This document shows positions 1 through 11,575 of a stretch of DNA of 64,000 nucleotides, piece after piece. The notes below the pieces were generated by a model. It ran no database searches. It saw only the letters and a program-made list of their open reading frames with translations, and was not told the DNA's origin. The DNA is from Cervus elaphus (Eukaryota; Chordata; Mammalia; Artiodactyla; Cervidae): assembly GCF_910594005.1 (NCBI RefSeq), contig NC_057826.1, positions 80,659,163 to 80,723,162 on the forward strand. Direction: 5' to 3'. Position 1 is the stretch's first letter; every line of letters begins with the position of its first letter. The position numbers and the translations under genes were made by a program.

Positions 1-339
1 AGGAGAAGTTTGGGAAACAGAAGAATCATTTTGTGTAAAGCACTCGGAGACCCTTCTGGGAGGAATGAACTCATAGCCAACTCCTCTCTGAGACCCAAGC
101 TGGTCCCCTAATCAAGGCCCAGTGCCACAAAAGAGCAAGAAGAACCCTGAAACAAAGCTACCATGAGAGCAAAAATGGACCAGCAGGCTGCTCTGTATGA
201 ATCATAAATGAGAAATGGGAGAGAGTGATTCTAAGTTGAGGATACCGGGCATTCTTGAGCCTGTTGTTTTCCCCCTTCTAATGGAGACCTGCCCTTACAG
301 AAGCAGCTCCGTGTGAAAGAACCAGTCACTCCCTACCAT
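1..339. other. Unassigned non-repetitive sequence
   Basis: No open frame of note, repeat or RNA signature recognised. Composition is ordinary mammalian single-copy DNA. Confidence 0.5.
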
Positions 340-530
340 GGGGGCTGCAATCATAGCTAATGGGTGTTAAAGCACTATGATAAGCACATTTACATCATTA
401 CCTCCTTTAATAATCCCAACAATCCTATGAACTTGGTACCAGGACAGTCCCAGTTTACAGATAACAAAACCTGGATAGTAAAGATGAAATACTTTCCCCA
501 AGGGATTCTAACTCCAGGGCCCACATATCC
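340..530 (-). mobile_element. MIR SINE
   Basis: Degenerate match to the reverse complement of the MIR core and 3' part. It has the sequence of steps 'catttacatcattacctcc', 'cctatgaacttggtacc' and 'agtttacagataac', which parallel the MIR order (size-gradient core, cctatgaggtaggta, ttttacagatgagg). It is an old tRNA-derived mammalian SINE relic and is not expected to be active. Confidence 0.65.
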
Positions 531-820
531 CATCACTCCTTGGCTATCTCCTTGTAGACAGTCTGACAAGTGCTTCTTACCCTCTGGTGTGACCTTCATG
601 TCAGGCAGCCTCGCTGGAGGCTTTCACCCTGGCCAAGGCTGGGGGAAGAAATGGATGGCACTATGACTTTAGGGGACTTGGCCATTTTTGGGTTGGAGAC
701 ATTATACTGGAGAAGTGGAATCATCTATACCCCAAATAGTCTATTTGATGGTAGAAGTCAGAGAGGACCAGTTATGGTAAGTTCCTTACATACAAACCTT
801 CGAATTGCAAACTTTCAAAG
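531..820. other. Unassigned sequence
   Basis: No recognisable repeat or gene. Short open frames here have no domain signature and no start or splice context. Confidence 0.4.
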
Positions 821-824
821 ATGC

Positions 825-1245
825 AAACACACATTCCATCAACGTCAGGTGTGAGTGAGATTGTGGCTTGCCCTCCATTTCCTGTTTCTGACGAACCTTC
901 ATCTCTACCATCTCCTACCTCCTTTCTCTCCTCTTCTCAGTAACTCTTCTTGCCTGTTCACTCGATGCCAGCCTCTGTATGCCAGCTGCTGTACTGTACT
1001 ACTGTACTTTTCAAGGTACTGTACTGCAAGATTAAAAATGTTTTCTTTTTGTGGGGTTTTTTTTTTTTGGTATATTATTTGTGTGAAAAGTATTATAAAC
1101 CTATTCCAATATAGTACTATACAGCTGATTGTGTTAGTTGGGTACATAGACTAACTTTGTTGGACCTACAAACAAATTGGACTTATGAATGCACTCTTGA
1201 AATGGAACTTGGTCGTATGTAGGGAATTTACTGTACTGTGCTTGG
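825..1245 (+). mobile_element. Tigger-family DNA transposon, 3' end
   Basis: Matches the recalled 3' end of a Tigger (Tc1/mariner-pogo) element. Landmarks are 'cttgcctgttcactcgatgc', the repeated 'tactgtact' words, 'gtgtgaaaagtattataaac' and the terminal stretch 'gtatgtagggaatttactgt'. The open frame over 855-1154 would be the decayed transposase tail plus 3' UTR. No catalytic DDE region is present. The subfamily is not certain (Tigger15-like). Confidence 0.72.
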
Positions 1246-1380
1246 GAATGGTTTCTCTGCCCGAGGCAGCTTCTCTACGATAGCTAGAGCTCCCCCGCTG
1301 CCGGGACAACACAACAGATCATGGAAGGGACTAGGTTTCTCTCCCCGTACCCTTTCTCACTTTTAGCAACAGAAATATCC
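1246..1380. other. Unassigned sequence
   Basis: Short spacer between the Tigger end and the next relic; nothing recognised. Confidence 0.4.
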
Positions 1381-1715
1381 CATCAAGTGTTAGCAGGCTG
1401 CCCAGCTAGAGATTTTGTCTCCCAGCCTCCCTGCAGCTGGATATATCCATGAGTTATGACAAGAACTGATGTGGGCCACTTAGCTTAAAAGGATTGGGTT
1501 TCTCTTTTCCAGCCCCTCTTATCTTCTGTTTTGGGTGGGAAAGAGTGAACCCAGACAGGAAACCCCATATTCAGGATGTACCTCCTCAACCTGTATTGCT
1601 GATGTGCAGACTTTTATGTGTAAGAGAAAGAAGCATCTGAAACTTCTATCTTATTTAAGTCACCGTGTTTTTTGGTTTGTTTACATCCTAACTAAATAAA
1701 GCTCAAACTAACTGG
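1381..1715 (+). mobile_element. Ancient mammalian repeat relic (family uncertain)
   Basis: Begins with 'cagcctccctgcagctgg' and ends with 'atttaagtcaccgtgttttt', a motif pair shared by several old mammalian L1-3'-end or LTR families (consensus ...cttgtttaagccactgttattttgg). Too diverged for a firm family call. Confidence 0.42.
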
Positions 1716-1889
1716 ACTGTCCAACCCCCTAAGAAAAACAGACTCCCAACACTTAATAGCACAAATTCCTAAACAAAGATTTTGCTAAGGGAGAGAAGTC
1801 TTGAAAAGGGTACACTGGATTTTCTGATAATACAAGCATGACTTTAACTATAAGGAGGGTTATTAGGTAGGATAGACTAGGTTTTGCTA
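1716..1889. other. Unassigned sequence
   Basis: AT-rich spacer; nothing recognised. Confidence 0.4.
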
Positions 1890-1892
1890 GTT

Positions 1893-2042
1893 TTATTTTT
1901 GTGTTTTTTATTGTTTTCTGTTTTTGGCTGGGCTATGTCTTAGGTGAAGCATGTGGGATCTAGTTCCCTGACCAGGGATCTAACCTGGGCCTCCTGCGTT
2001 GGTAACACATCGTCTTAAGCCCTGGACCATCAGGGAAGCCCC
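1893..2042 (-). mobile_element. CHR-type tRNA-Glu SINE
   Basis: On the minus strand it starts with the diagnostic 'ggggcttccctgatggtcc'. The head holds a tRNA-like A box and a B box (complement of the 'ccctgaccagggatctaacc' area at 1965-1985). The tail side is the T-rich stretch near 1893-1925 on the plus strand. Cetartiodactyl-specific, L1-mobilised. Confidence 0.85.
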
Positions 2043-2420
2043 AGGTTATGCTAGGTTAATAAGCAACACCAAAGGCTCTGTGGCTTAATGCACAAATGTT
2101 TATTTCTTCTTGCAAATCCACCATGGGTCCACATGCTTTTTTAGGGCACCCATCCTCTATGTGGTGACTCAGTCACCTGAGCCCCTTCCAGGATTTGGTC
2201 CTGCCATTTTAACACAAGGCCTTCTCCAATACTGCTGCAGCAGGAAAGACAGTCTTGGGAGTCTCCTACCATCAGTTAAATGCTTTGGTCTAGAAGTGAC
2301 ATGTGTCACTTCCGTTTACAACCAATGAGTGGCCAGAGCTGGCCATTTGGCTCCAACTGCTGGGAGGCAGAGCAGTATCATGCCAAAGGCGCCAAAGGGA
2401 GAGCACAAATGGAAGTCTCC
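2043..2420. mobile_element. Ancient repeat relic (family uncertain)
   Basis: 'ctctgtggcttaatgcacaa' followed by 'atgtttatttctt' parallels the widespread 'gtggcttaaaacaacaaacatttatt' motif of old LTR/L1 repeats. The stretch near 2290-2340 resembles the 'attggccagagctggtcaca' segment of such elements. Diverged; call held low. Confidence 0.4.
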
Positions 2421-4344
2421 CCCACAGAGGGCCTCCCTGGTCACACACGTAGCGTGTTTAGCACAGGGGCTCCATGCTCGAGAAATAGTGCAAAGTGGGG
2501 AGAAAAGGCCCAGAGCAAGGAGGAGGAAAGAAGAGAAGAACAAAGATAGACGCATAGAGGAAATTTACAGAAGGAAATTTGATCCATAGCAAGGATGCCC
2601 CAGGGTCCAGCCAGTGGTGTGCTAAGAGTAGGCTCATACACCAACTCATGAGAGTCACTTGCTATTAATAAGTTTTCAGAAATTTTGCAAGCCAATTGTT
2701 CAACACAGTGATTATTAAAACTTAAATGATATCTGGCTTCAATTAAATACATTATATCAAAGACGAAATAATAAATACTCAGAATACATTACTTCCTCCT
2801 TCTCTGACTGCATTTTACAAATCTTTCTGTTGCAGGGGTTATTTTCATTATACAGCATGGGATGCTGCTGAACTCCTCTTCCCGACTCTGTCCAGAGAAA
2901 TGATTTGGTAGCTGGTGGGAGTATTTACTCTATGGAAATCAGCAAATGCTACAAGTCAGGCCTTTTGTCCCCTAGAGAGCTGGTGGTTGAACATTTATCA
3001 GCCTGGGTCTGGCCTTCCTCTCCCAGGACACGTAAACTGGGAGTTTCAGCGAAGCCAGCAAGTGTCTTTGACCTCTCCAGTGCGGAGCCGAGGCAGGAAA
3101 TTTCCATTTGTCACCAGTGACAGGTTGAGAGTAGTGGGTGGGGAGTCTCAGGAGCACTGATGGGTGAGCCTTTCCATTTGGAGTTCCTATGGGAATGGGC
3201 TGCGGGGTCGGCAACCCTAAATCATAGCATTTTGCGAATACAGACATTCCCTTCCATGTCTGCAAAGCGTAGCCTGTGCTCAGAAGCCTAAACCATTGTT
3301 TGGTTCCCAGGAACCAAGGGCTGGTGCTGAATAGTAATAATCACCTGCCAGGAGCCTATTGACCAGGAGGACTGCCCGCTGCCTGTAACTCCTGGTAACA
3401 GGGAGCTCTTCTGAGAGCCATCCTTGCACAGGCTCCACAATGAGATGCTGGTGCCTCTTTCTCTCTCAAAGCGCTCTGTACTGGGTCTCTAAGACAGTAG
3501 CTGCCAGAACTGAAGCCAAGGCTGGCAACTCAAACAGTGAGAGGCCTGAGTTTATTTGGCCAACTCAGAGTCTAGCTGTGTGCGCATGGGGCTTGTTTTT
3601 ATAGCCGCTGTAAAATTCTCCTTTCACTGGTTACTTCGCTTTCCCCTGAAGCCCCCAAAGCCCTCTCTCCTCCCCCTCCTCCACCCGGCTCAGCCATTAC
3701 TGGCCACTTGCCCTCCAGTGTTCAGGGCCCCTCTGAAAGCACTATTAGATGTCTGGATGGTTTATGGATCTCTGGGCTTCTGACTCTGTGTACTGCGTTA
3801 CTCTAAAAGCCGGACCATCAGACGCAATCGCAGAGGGGAATGTCGGAGGGAGCAGTGCATGAGTTTACTTTTTAATGAGTGAATGTATTACACCAAATGG
3901 ATGGAAATGCTATGCTGGCAATTTTGACTTCTTTATAGGCTTCTGATTTTTAAAAATCAATGGTCATGTTTTTACTTATATGAACTCACATGGCCTCAAG
4001 ATCTTCAGTTGTTTGGACTCACCACTACTCCGGTGGCCGATTAAACTTGCTCCAGCCTCCATCCCATGTGCCACAGCAAATTCTACCACTCTTCCCAGGA
4101 TTTCCAAGGAATCCCCAATGGCTTCACATTCTCCTGGTCTACAACTCAAATTCCTGATGCCTCTGAATTCCTGATCTTTTCCTGTTGCCTGTCTTTGAGT
4201 AACTACTTTATGTTCTCTTTGATTTTCTAAAGCTCCGCTGACATAAGGTTTTACCTGTGACAGACTTTTTTCCTAAAGGTTTGAGGATAGCTAAGGGATC
4301 TATAAGACATTACAGAGCAGGGAACAACTCACAGTGGAATTTAA
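2421..4344. other. Unassigned, mostly unique sequence
   Basis: No repeat or gene recognised over about 1.9 kb. Around 3790-3845 four CpG dinucleotides cluster in an otherwise CpG-poor background, which may mark a conserved element. Open frames on both strands are short, overlap each other and carry no domain. Confidence 0.45.
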
Positions 4345-4560
4345 AACCAATGGGATCTTTTAAAAAATATTTATTTATTTGGCTGTGCCAAGTCTTAGTT
4401 GTGGCACATGGGATCTTATGTCTTCATTGTGGCTTGCGGGATCTTTTGTTGCAGCATGTGGGACCTAGATCCCTGACCAGCGATCGAACCCCAGGCATCC
4501 TGAACTGGGGGCTCCAAGTCTTAGCCACTGGACCACCAGGGAAGTCCCAACCAATGGGAT
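4345..4560 (-). mobile_element. CHR-type SINE with 12 bp TSD
   Basis: The element occupies 4357-4548. It runs from a T/A-rich tail ('tttaaaaaatatttatttat') to 'accaccagggaagtccc'. It is flanked by the perfect direct repeat 'aaccaatgggat' at 4345-4356 and 4549-4560, proving an L1-type target-primed insertion. The B-box complement lies near 4480-4490. Confidence 0.92.
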
Positions 4561-4999
4561 GTTACAAGCCTGGACCAGCCCCACCACAGGATGTCCCAGG
4601 GATGTCTCAGCAGCCACCTTTTCCCAGAGCCCCAGCAACTGCCATTCCTTGGGCCTTCTTTCTTTCTATCTCCTTTCTAGATCTTTCTCCCATTCCAGGG
4701 CCTTGGAGATTCTCTCTGTCTGATCATTGAGACAAAACTGGTGACCTCTTCAGAGTAATCTAACCCTGTTTGGTTTTCATTTTTGTCCATTTAGACTATT
4801 CCATTTGTAATCAACAAGACTGTTATGGGCTAGTCTAACCAATAGCGCTGTCTACCCCAGCCTGTAATCCTGGGCTGGCACACCCAGCAACACAGAGAAC
4901 AGGGAGATGTTTTCAATTTTTCAGTTTTTGAAAACTTATCAGAGAACCTGAACACTTTTTGGCTGTATAAAAATAAAAAAAAATTCAAGCCATGCTTTT
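4561..4999. other. Unassigned sequence
   Basis: Nothing recognised. Confidence 0.4.
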
Positions 5000-5230
5000 C
5001 CTCAGCACTTCCCATTTCCTCCTACAATCCTACCTCCCCTCTCCCCCACACCAGAGATGACCACTGCTAGTACCAGGAGGTACCTGCCAGGCTCTCTTCT
5101 GTGTGTATACATACACAGAGAAATACACATAATTTTTATTTGTGTGTGAAATTTACTTGTAAATTGATATATGTTGCTTTCCAAGTTGCTTTTCCATGCA
5201 TGTTTGAAATGTTTTTGTGCCAGCAGCATT
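5000..5230 (-). mobile_element. Possible L1M 3'-UTR relic
   Basis: 'agagatgaccactgctagta' followed by tgtgtatacatac and a T-rich stretch resembles the 'gaggtaaccactgttaacag...tatatccttccag' tract of old L1 3' UTRs read on the minus strand. Weak. Confidence 0.35.
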
Positions 5231-7507
5231 CAGAAATAGCAACATTTAGTTAGGAAACCACCCACAGGCCCATTGATAGGAAGAGAGTAAATTACGCTCA
5301 GTAGGCACCTTGAACTTCTGTGAGGAAGGGAGACGCCCCACACCTGTAGTCCAAACTGAAGGGAGGCAGAGAATAGTGGTGTCAGAACTTGCTGCCCCTC
5401 ATGTGGGTTTTAATGCTGAGACCCAGTGACCTTCCTTAAGCTCAGATCTGGCCCCTCTAGCTTGACTCTGAAGTGAGGGACAGGCCCCCTACCTCTCCCT
5501 TCTCCATAACCCTGAAAACAAGCCCAGGAGCCCTTTGGATCAAAGAGTGTCACTGCTATTGGCCTTGGAGACCCAGACCCTGACCAAAGCTCCCCACATG
5601 GACTAATGCTCAGGTCCCAGGTCAGCAGTTCCCAACTTCCTCCAGGATGATGACTCGTGGGGAGGGGTTCGCCCTGCTCCTGACTGCAGAGTTTCTCTTC
5701 ATGTTCAGGCCCCGTGGTCAGCATGATGGTTCAAGTAGGCAGGTTGTGCTCCTAAGGCCTGCAGGGCTAAGGCATCCTGGTTCCCTCTGCCCAGCCCAGC
5801 TTGCAGTGACCAGTTGGGGACATTTTCTCAGGGATTATTGAGATCCAACCTGGGGTCTGAGCTTAGCGCTGGATGTAGATCCCAGCAGGACACTGGGGAG
5901 GAAATAGGAACCCAAGACCAAGGCATGACCAGGCAGGCTAGGAGGCCTGGATTTCTTAGGTGTGGAGGACCCAAGACTTGCTCCTGCCCCAAGGGGGACT
6001 CGCCAGCTTTCTCTCTCGGGCATGGGGAACACGGGGTGAGAACACCTCATGGAGAGCAGCACTGGGGTGGTGGGCAGGGAACAGGCCTCCTGAGCAGGTC
6101 AAATTTGGTGGTGCACTCACCAGAGCCGATTCACTTGGTGCTGACCCAGAATCACAGTCAAGTGGAGCCAAGATGATTGCTGGTACAGAGTCAAGTCCAA
6201 AGATGGGCTAAAGATGATCAGGAGGGATCCAGCTTCCCTGGGGGCCTCCTTCACCCCTTCCCCTGGCTGCCACCCCCCTCCTGAGCCCTCACTTCATCTG
6301 CACTTAGCACCCTGGATTGAGATTGTCTGTGTGTCAGCAGTTTGCCAGGTTGTAACTTCCTCCCTCGCTCGATCAGTGACAGGTGTGGAGAGATCGTGGC
6401 TCAGGGCCGAGGCTGTGTGTGGTCAGCGCAGCTGCTCTTCCTGCAAGGACTGGAGGGTCTTCCTATAAGGCCCAAAGTTGTAAGCATGGCCGGTGGAGGC
6501 CATGGGCAGGCCTGGCTCCAAAACAGGACGTTGGCTACCCTGCAGGGTGTCAGTGGCCCCAGTGTCTGTGACTGAGGGACCTGGGGGTGGGAGGGATGTA
6601 GGAGGAAAATGCTTCCTCTTTGCTTTCCTCTTCTGCTTGGCTTCCTGGCAACAGACCCACTCTCTTGCTTTACGCCTGACCCGTGACCTCCCAGACCAGC
6701 TCTGCGTTATGTGGAAGTTATATACGCATTGTCTTGGGGGTCTCAAGCCCAAGTATCATTTTCTCAGGCCTCTCCTGATCAACGTAAAAAACACTTAGCT
6801 CACCTCCTACTAGCTATTCAATATTACATTAGCCTGTTTTATTCTTTTTCGTGTTACTTAGAATCATCGGAACTGACTGATGGACGGGCTCAGTGTATGT
6901 CTCCCTAACCAGCAGACAAGCCGTATGGGAACAGGAGATTTACCTGTCTTATTCCCTGTTGTAACCCCAGAGCCTGGCACGTACTATGTGGGTAAGAAAG
7001 TGGAGGATGAATACAGAGGGGCTGGGGCAACCAATTCACGTCTGCCTGATGCACAGTGCAGGACCCAGATCTCACCACTGAGTTCTGGTTGGATACAGGC
7101 CTATTTTAAGAGTCATATCGACTCATCTTCTAGAGGTCCAAGAGCACATATTAACTCCAAAGGTAAGGAAAAGTTGGGGGAACGAGGAAAGGCTGTCATA
7201 ATGAATCAGAGTTTGTGTTATTTTTCACATACCCCCAACAAGCACTCAAAATTTTTCAAAACTGGCATTCACAATGGTCCTGTTCTCCCCTCAACTGGCC
7301 TTGAAGTTGGTGACGTCAGCCTCAGCCTGACTGAAAGTAGGACCCCAAATGGGCCCAACTGATGAGTTCCTGAATTCAGTGAAGGGAGGAGGCTGGGGGA
7401 AGGGGACCTAGGAAATTTCTCACAGACTCCAGGGATTTTTTTTTTTTCCTTAATAAAAATAGTCATAGAAAACTAAAGAAATTCAGAGTCTGTTTCCTTC
7501 CTTAAAT
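5231..7507. other. Unassigned, mostly unique, GC-richer sequence
   Basis: No gene recognised. Overlapping open frames on both strands between 5400 and 6800 follow from the local GC content and lack domains. A short stretch at 6938-6995 ('cagagcctggcacgtactat') looks like the 3' end of an L2 or MIR element. Confidence 0.45.
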
Positions 7508-7508
7508 C

Positions 7509-7768
7509 ATCACCTTCTTCAGACTGATTGTCATCACTGATTGTCCAGTGGTTAAGAATCTGCCTTGCAATGCAGGGGATGTGGGTTCTATCCCTGGTGG
7601 GGGAACTAAGATTGCATATGCCATGGAGCAACTAAGTCCATGGACCACAGCTAGAGAGTTCGTGCACCTCAACAAAAGATGGCACACGAAGCAACAAAGA
7701 TCCTGTGTGCTGTAACTAAGACCCAACCTAGCCAAAAAAATATATTTTTAAAAAAAGATATCACCTTC
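7509..7768 (+). mobile_element. CHR-type SINE with 9 bp TSD
   Basis: The tRNA-like head includes 'attgtccagtggttaagaat' (A box) and 'gtgggttctatccctgg' (B box). The A-rich tail ends near 7759. The flanks 'atcaccttc' at 7509-7517 and 7760-7768 are a plausible TSD. The first ~20 bases of the head are diverged from the usual gggacttccctgg. Confidence 0.82.
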
Positions 7769-8430
7769 CTGAGGTCGCTTGTGAGGTTGGCATATTGTCA
7801 GGTGCCCAGTAGAGATGGCCTGAGATGGTCAGGCATTAGTGCCCACTGCTAATGAGGGGGGAGGGTGTCAGCTCTTCTTCTCTTCCCATTTTACCAGGCC
7901 TTCCTTTCCAGGGGCAGTCACTTCCAGGGGTCCTGGGGGACGGGGGCTGCTCTGTAAAAAGCATGGTTCTGTTTCTGTTTCTAATTGAAGGCTGGCATTC
8001 AATCCACAGGAAGGAGATATTAATCACCACAAATGGATGCAGATTGCTCCTCTGAGCTTTGTAAATTCCACACCACCTCTCATTTCACTGCTGTGGGCCT
8101 CGGTTTACGGCGCGCCCTGCCAGAAATGAAAACCTTTCATCAGTGGAGAAGAGGGACCTGGCTGCCTCTGTGTTTGGGCTACAGAACTGAGATGGAAAGT
8201 GTTATTTTAGGGTGTTTCCAAGAGGGAGGGCTGTGATTCGAGTGGCAAACTCAATTACACTCACCTTTTCACTTTTTGAAAATAAGAAATAATGTTTTTA
8301 GGCCATAATTTACCCTGTTGACATTTTATTTATTTACTTGGGTCAGGAGAGCTAATTTAAGTTAAATTCATTCAATGGACTTTGAGTTATGGGAAGAGAA
8401 AGAATACACTTTCTGTTACCAGAGGAATTT
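7769..8430. other. Unassigned sequence, possible conserved non-coding block
   Basis: No repeat signature. The stretch near 8000-8400 keeps an undisturbed mix of CpG ('cggtttacggcgcgccctgc') and homeodomain-like AT motifs, and no transposon scars. This is compatible with a conserved element but not proof. Confidence 0.35.
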
Positions 8431-8500
8431 TGTGTGTAAACATACACACATGTATGCACACACAGATGTATACACACAGATGCAACACATACACAACTAC
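8431..8500. repeat. Degenerate CA/TG microsatellite
   Basis: Interrupted runs of acacac, tgtatgcacacacaga and tgtatacacacaga. Simple repeat, decayed. Confidence 0.7.
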
Positions 8501-8690
8501 AAGAAGTCAAGCAGAGACACACAACTAATCATTTAGAATAACAACTCACTCTGTAAGATGCAAGAGAAGATTCTTTAATAGAAATAGGAGCAAATCCAAG
8601 ATAAATTTTTTTTCGAACATTTTTCCACAAGATAAAAATCAAAGTATAACAAAGTGGTACTTTAGGTCCCTAAAATATCTGGAAACTTGG
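8501..8690. other. Unassigned sequence
   Basis: AT-rich; nothing recognised. Confidence 0.4.
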
Positions 8691-8699
8691 CCTTTTTTA

Positions 8700-8795
8700 G
8701 TCAACAGATCATTTGTAAGAACCTACTGTATGCCAGATCCTATGGATGCACTGTTTCTACCAAGAGATGAAAATATGAACCCCAATTATCTGGGC
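8700..8795 (+). mobile_element. Possible L2/MIR fragment
   Basis: 'aacctactgtatgccagatc' followed by 'gcactgtttctacca' and 'gagatgaaaatatgaac' parallels the L2/MIR3 tract 'cctactatgtgccaggcactg...ggatacagcagtgaac'. Short, so tentative. Confidence 0.45.
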
Positions 8796-9190
8796 TTCAG
8801 TCCTGGGGACAGGATGAGTGAATGATTGGGGTATTACATGAGAGGTTGGCAGTAGGAAGCAAGTGAACCAAGGAGAATCTTATAGGGAGAATGACCAGAA
8901 GTTGCCTGAACCAATAGAGAAGAAAAACAAATGCCTGCAAGTTATCATCAATTGATGAGAAATTTATAAATATGAAAAAACAAGCATTTTTGAATAAATG
9001 AACAAACAAGAGCCAGATCTTAAGAAAGGTGGGGGGTACCCATCGGCTGGGACAGGTGCCTTTCTGAGACAGAGGCAGGGCATCTGCTCACAAACTATGT
9101 GATTTCTCAGAAAGATCCCATGCAGACCTGTGATTCCAGGTTGTTTCCCTAACCACTCATCAATGTGTTCTTTCCAGCCACTAAAAGAAA
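8796..9190. other. Unassigned sequence
   Basis: Nothing recognised. Confidence 0.4.
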
Positions 9191-9194
9191 TTCA

Positions 9195-9306
9195 AGGATT
9201 TCCCTGGTGGTTCAGGGGTTAAGACTTTGCCTTCCAATGCAAGGGTACAGTTTCCATCCCTGGTCAGGCTAGATACCACATGCCTCAAGGCCATATACCT
9301 ATACAT
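9195..9306 (+). mobile_element. CHR-type SINE, short
   Basis: Starts 'ggatttccctggtggttcag' and contains the A-box word followed by a decayed B box near 9250-9262. Truncated before the A-rich tail, and immediately followed by an opposite-strand Bov-tA. Confidence 0.8.
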
Positions 9307-9315
9307 ATATATTTG

Positions 9316-9525
9316 TGTGCATGCTTAGTCATTTCTGACTCTTTGCAACCCCATGGACTGTAGCCCACCAGGCTCCTCTGTCCATGGAATTTTCCAGGCA
9401 AGGACACTGAAGTGGGTTGCCATTTCCTCCTCCAGGGGATCTGCCTGACCCAGGGATCAAACCTGTCTCTTGCATTTCCTGCTTTGGCAGGTGGATTCTT
9501 TACCACTGAGCAACCTGGAAAGCCT
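9316..9525 (-). mobile_element. Bov-tA SINE
   Basis: Reverse complement of Bov-tA. The Bov-A part is seen as 'catttctgactctttgcaac', 'ccatggactgtagcccacca' and 'ggctcctctgtccatgg'. The tRNA-Glu-like head ends at 'aacctggaaagcc'. Bov-A parts share their 3' end with BovB, whose reverse transcriptase is thought to mobilise them. Confidence 0.9.
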
Positions 9526-9591
9526 TGATATTATATTATTCAGCCCTTTCTCTTCTGTGTTTTCTGCTTGTTGTGAGCTGGCAAACTGTGA

Positions 9592-10331
9592 ATGTGATAT
9601 TCATTTCCTAGGGCTGCTGTAATGAATTATCACAAACCGGGTGGCTTAAAAACCACAGAAATTTACTGTCTCACAATTTTGGAGGTGAGAAGTCCAAAAT
9701 CAAGGTGTCAGTAGGATCACACTCCCTCTGGAAGCTCTGTAAGAAAGTCCATTCCTTGCCTCTCCTAGCTTCTTCTGGTGGCTACCCAGCCATCCTTAGC
9801 TTGTAGTTGCATCACTCGAGTCTCCTCCTCTGTCTTCACATCACAGCCCCTTCTGTCTGCCTCTCCCCTCTGGGTATCTACTATAAGGACACTTGTCATT
9901 GGATTTAGGGTTCACCCAGATAATCCAGGGGGTCTCCTCATCTCAAGATCCTTAATAACATCTGAAAAGATGCTTTTTCCAAATAAGGTCACATTTGCAA
10001 GTTTTTTTTTTTCAAACGAGTTAGAATTTTTAAATATTTTATTTTTATTTATTTATTTTTGGCCATGTCAGATCTTATCTGTGGCATGCAGGATCTTTCT
10101 TTGCAGTGCATGGACTTCTCTCTCCAGTTGAAGAGCTCAGTAGTTGCAACACTCAGGCTTAGTTGCCCCATGGCATGTGGGATCTTAGTTCCTGGACCAG
10201 AGATTGAACCCACCTCCCCTGCATTGGTAAGCAGATTCTTAACCACTGGACCACCAGGGAAGTCCCCACATTTGCAAGTTTGGGGGGTCAGATGCAGGTG
10301 TATCTGGGGGCTGCTATTCAGGCCATCACAG
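9592..10331 (-). mobile_element. MaLR-type solo LTR, split by a SINE
   Basis: Reads on the minus strand as a MaLR (ERVL-MaLR) LTR. Plus-strand landmarks are 'cctagggctgctgtaatgaa' at the start, 'ggtggcttaaaaaccacaga', 'attttggaggtgagaagtcc', 'aaggacacttgtcattggat', 'caaataaggtcacatttgca' and the terminal 'ggccatcaca'. The SINE at 10005-10266 interrupts it. No internal retroviral genes adjoin, so it is a solo LTR. Relics only. Confidence 0.82.
9990..10281 (-). mobile_element. CHR-type SINE nested in the LTR, 15 bp TSD
   Basis: The SINE body is 10005-10266, ending in 'ccaccagggaagtcc' (minus-strand 5' end). The perfect direct repeat 'cacatttgcaagttt' lies at 9990-10004 and 10267-10281. The repeat is LTR sequence, so the SINE landed inside an existing LTR. 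Confidence 0.94.
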
Positions 10332-11574
10332 AGTGGTCCACAAATCTGGTAAACCTTTCAAAGAGCTGACTCAGAGGGGATTCTGCAAGAAACAGAGGGT
10401 ACATAATACAGCAAAGTTCCTCTGGAAATGGAAGGAGGACAGTGGTTCCAAATTTGAGCATCAAGACAGGGGCCACACTTTAAAGAGCATCTTGGTTTTT
10501 CTGTCAGTCTTCCACCGTGACTCTTAACCCTTCAAGGGTCTGTCTGCTACAGATCAGAAGTATCTCAGCTAAAGTGAAACTCATGGTCTCTTGCCTATAA
10601 AACCATTTCTACTCTGCCTGCACAAACTTCCCTCCCTCCCTGACTCCCAGCTCAGAAAGACAAGAATTTAGCAGCTTGCGTGTCTTTTAAATGTCAGAGA
10701 CTTACTTTTTCTCAAGTATAGGTGTGTAGCTGGGATGAGTGAAGACACTTCATGCTCCATTAGACATTGTATACTAAAGAGAAGCTGATAGGAGAAGAAT
10801 TAATTACAGTTTAACAATAATAATAAAAAGCAAAGCAAGAGATTGAAATGAAATAGCCAGGGGAACAAATGGGTTTCCAGGAAGAATGGTGTCTATTCAC
10901 CGTGGAAAATTTATATGGAGAGTAAATGCTGGGAAGTGGAACACAGAAGAGGCAATCAAAGGGCTGAGGAGGCTCTAGCAAGCTGGAGCTGCTTTCTATT
11001 GAATTGTCTCATTAGCTGGCTGGAGGTAAAAATAAATTCCTCCAGTGTCTTTGTTGTCTGACAAGATGGAAAACAGAATGAGTCTTGGCGGGGTAGGGGG
11101 TGGGGAGTTTAGGGAGAGGGAGAACGACCCTGACAGCCCTTGGAACCAAGGGAAGGGGTGGGAAGGAGTCCACATGGAGAAGAGAATAGCCAGCGATGAA
11201 GGTGTCTGCTTCCTTTCATGGCAGAGGCAGCAGACTGTGGGCGGCACTGAGCAGGGAGGGGCCAGGATTCCCAGAGCCTAGAGGCTTTGTTCTGCGGCCA
11301 GACACAGGGCTTTATCATGGCAAACCTCACATTACGTCACTACAGCTTCTTCTGGGAGCAGCACTCCGGGAGTCACAAAGCCTTCCTGGGGTGCCCTCAG
11401 CCACCAGTTTCAATAACAGTGCCCTCCATAGATGGCCATGTCATGCTTGTTTGCAAGGAGTTTTATGTGAAACTTGTTACAATGACTAGAAGTACCAACA
11501 TTTTTGAATAATTAATATTTTTTAAAGATAAGAGGATTCTGAGAAGATAGCAGAGATTGGCAACATAGTTGGCT
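10332..11574. other. Unassigned, mostly unique sequence
   Basis: No repeat or gene recognised over about 1.2 kb. Short overlapping open frames near 11000-11500 on both strands carry no domain. Confidence 0.45.
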
Positions 11575-11575
11575 T

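Noticed and set aside
5410..6800. Multi-frame open reading region as a gene
   Set aside because: Frames of 60-120 codons occur on both strands at once, as expected from GC content; no conserved motif, start context or splice pattern stands out.
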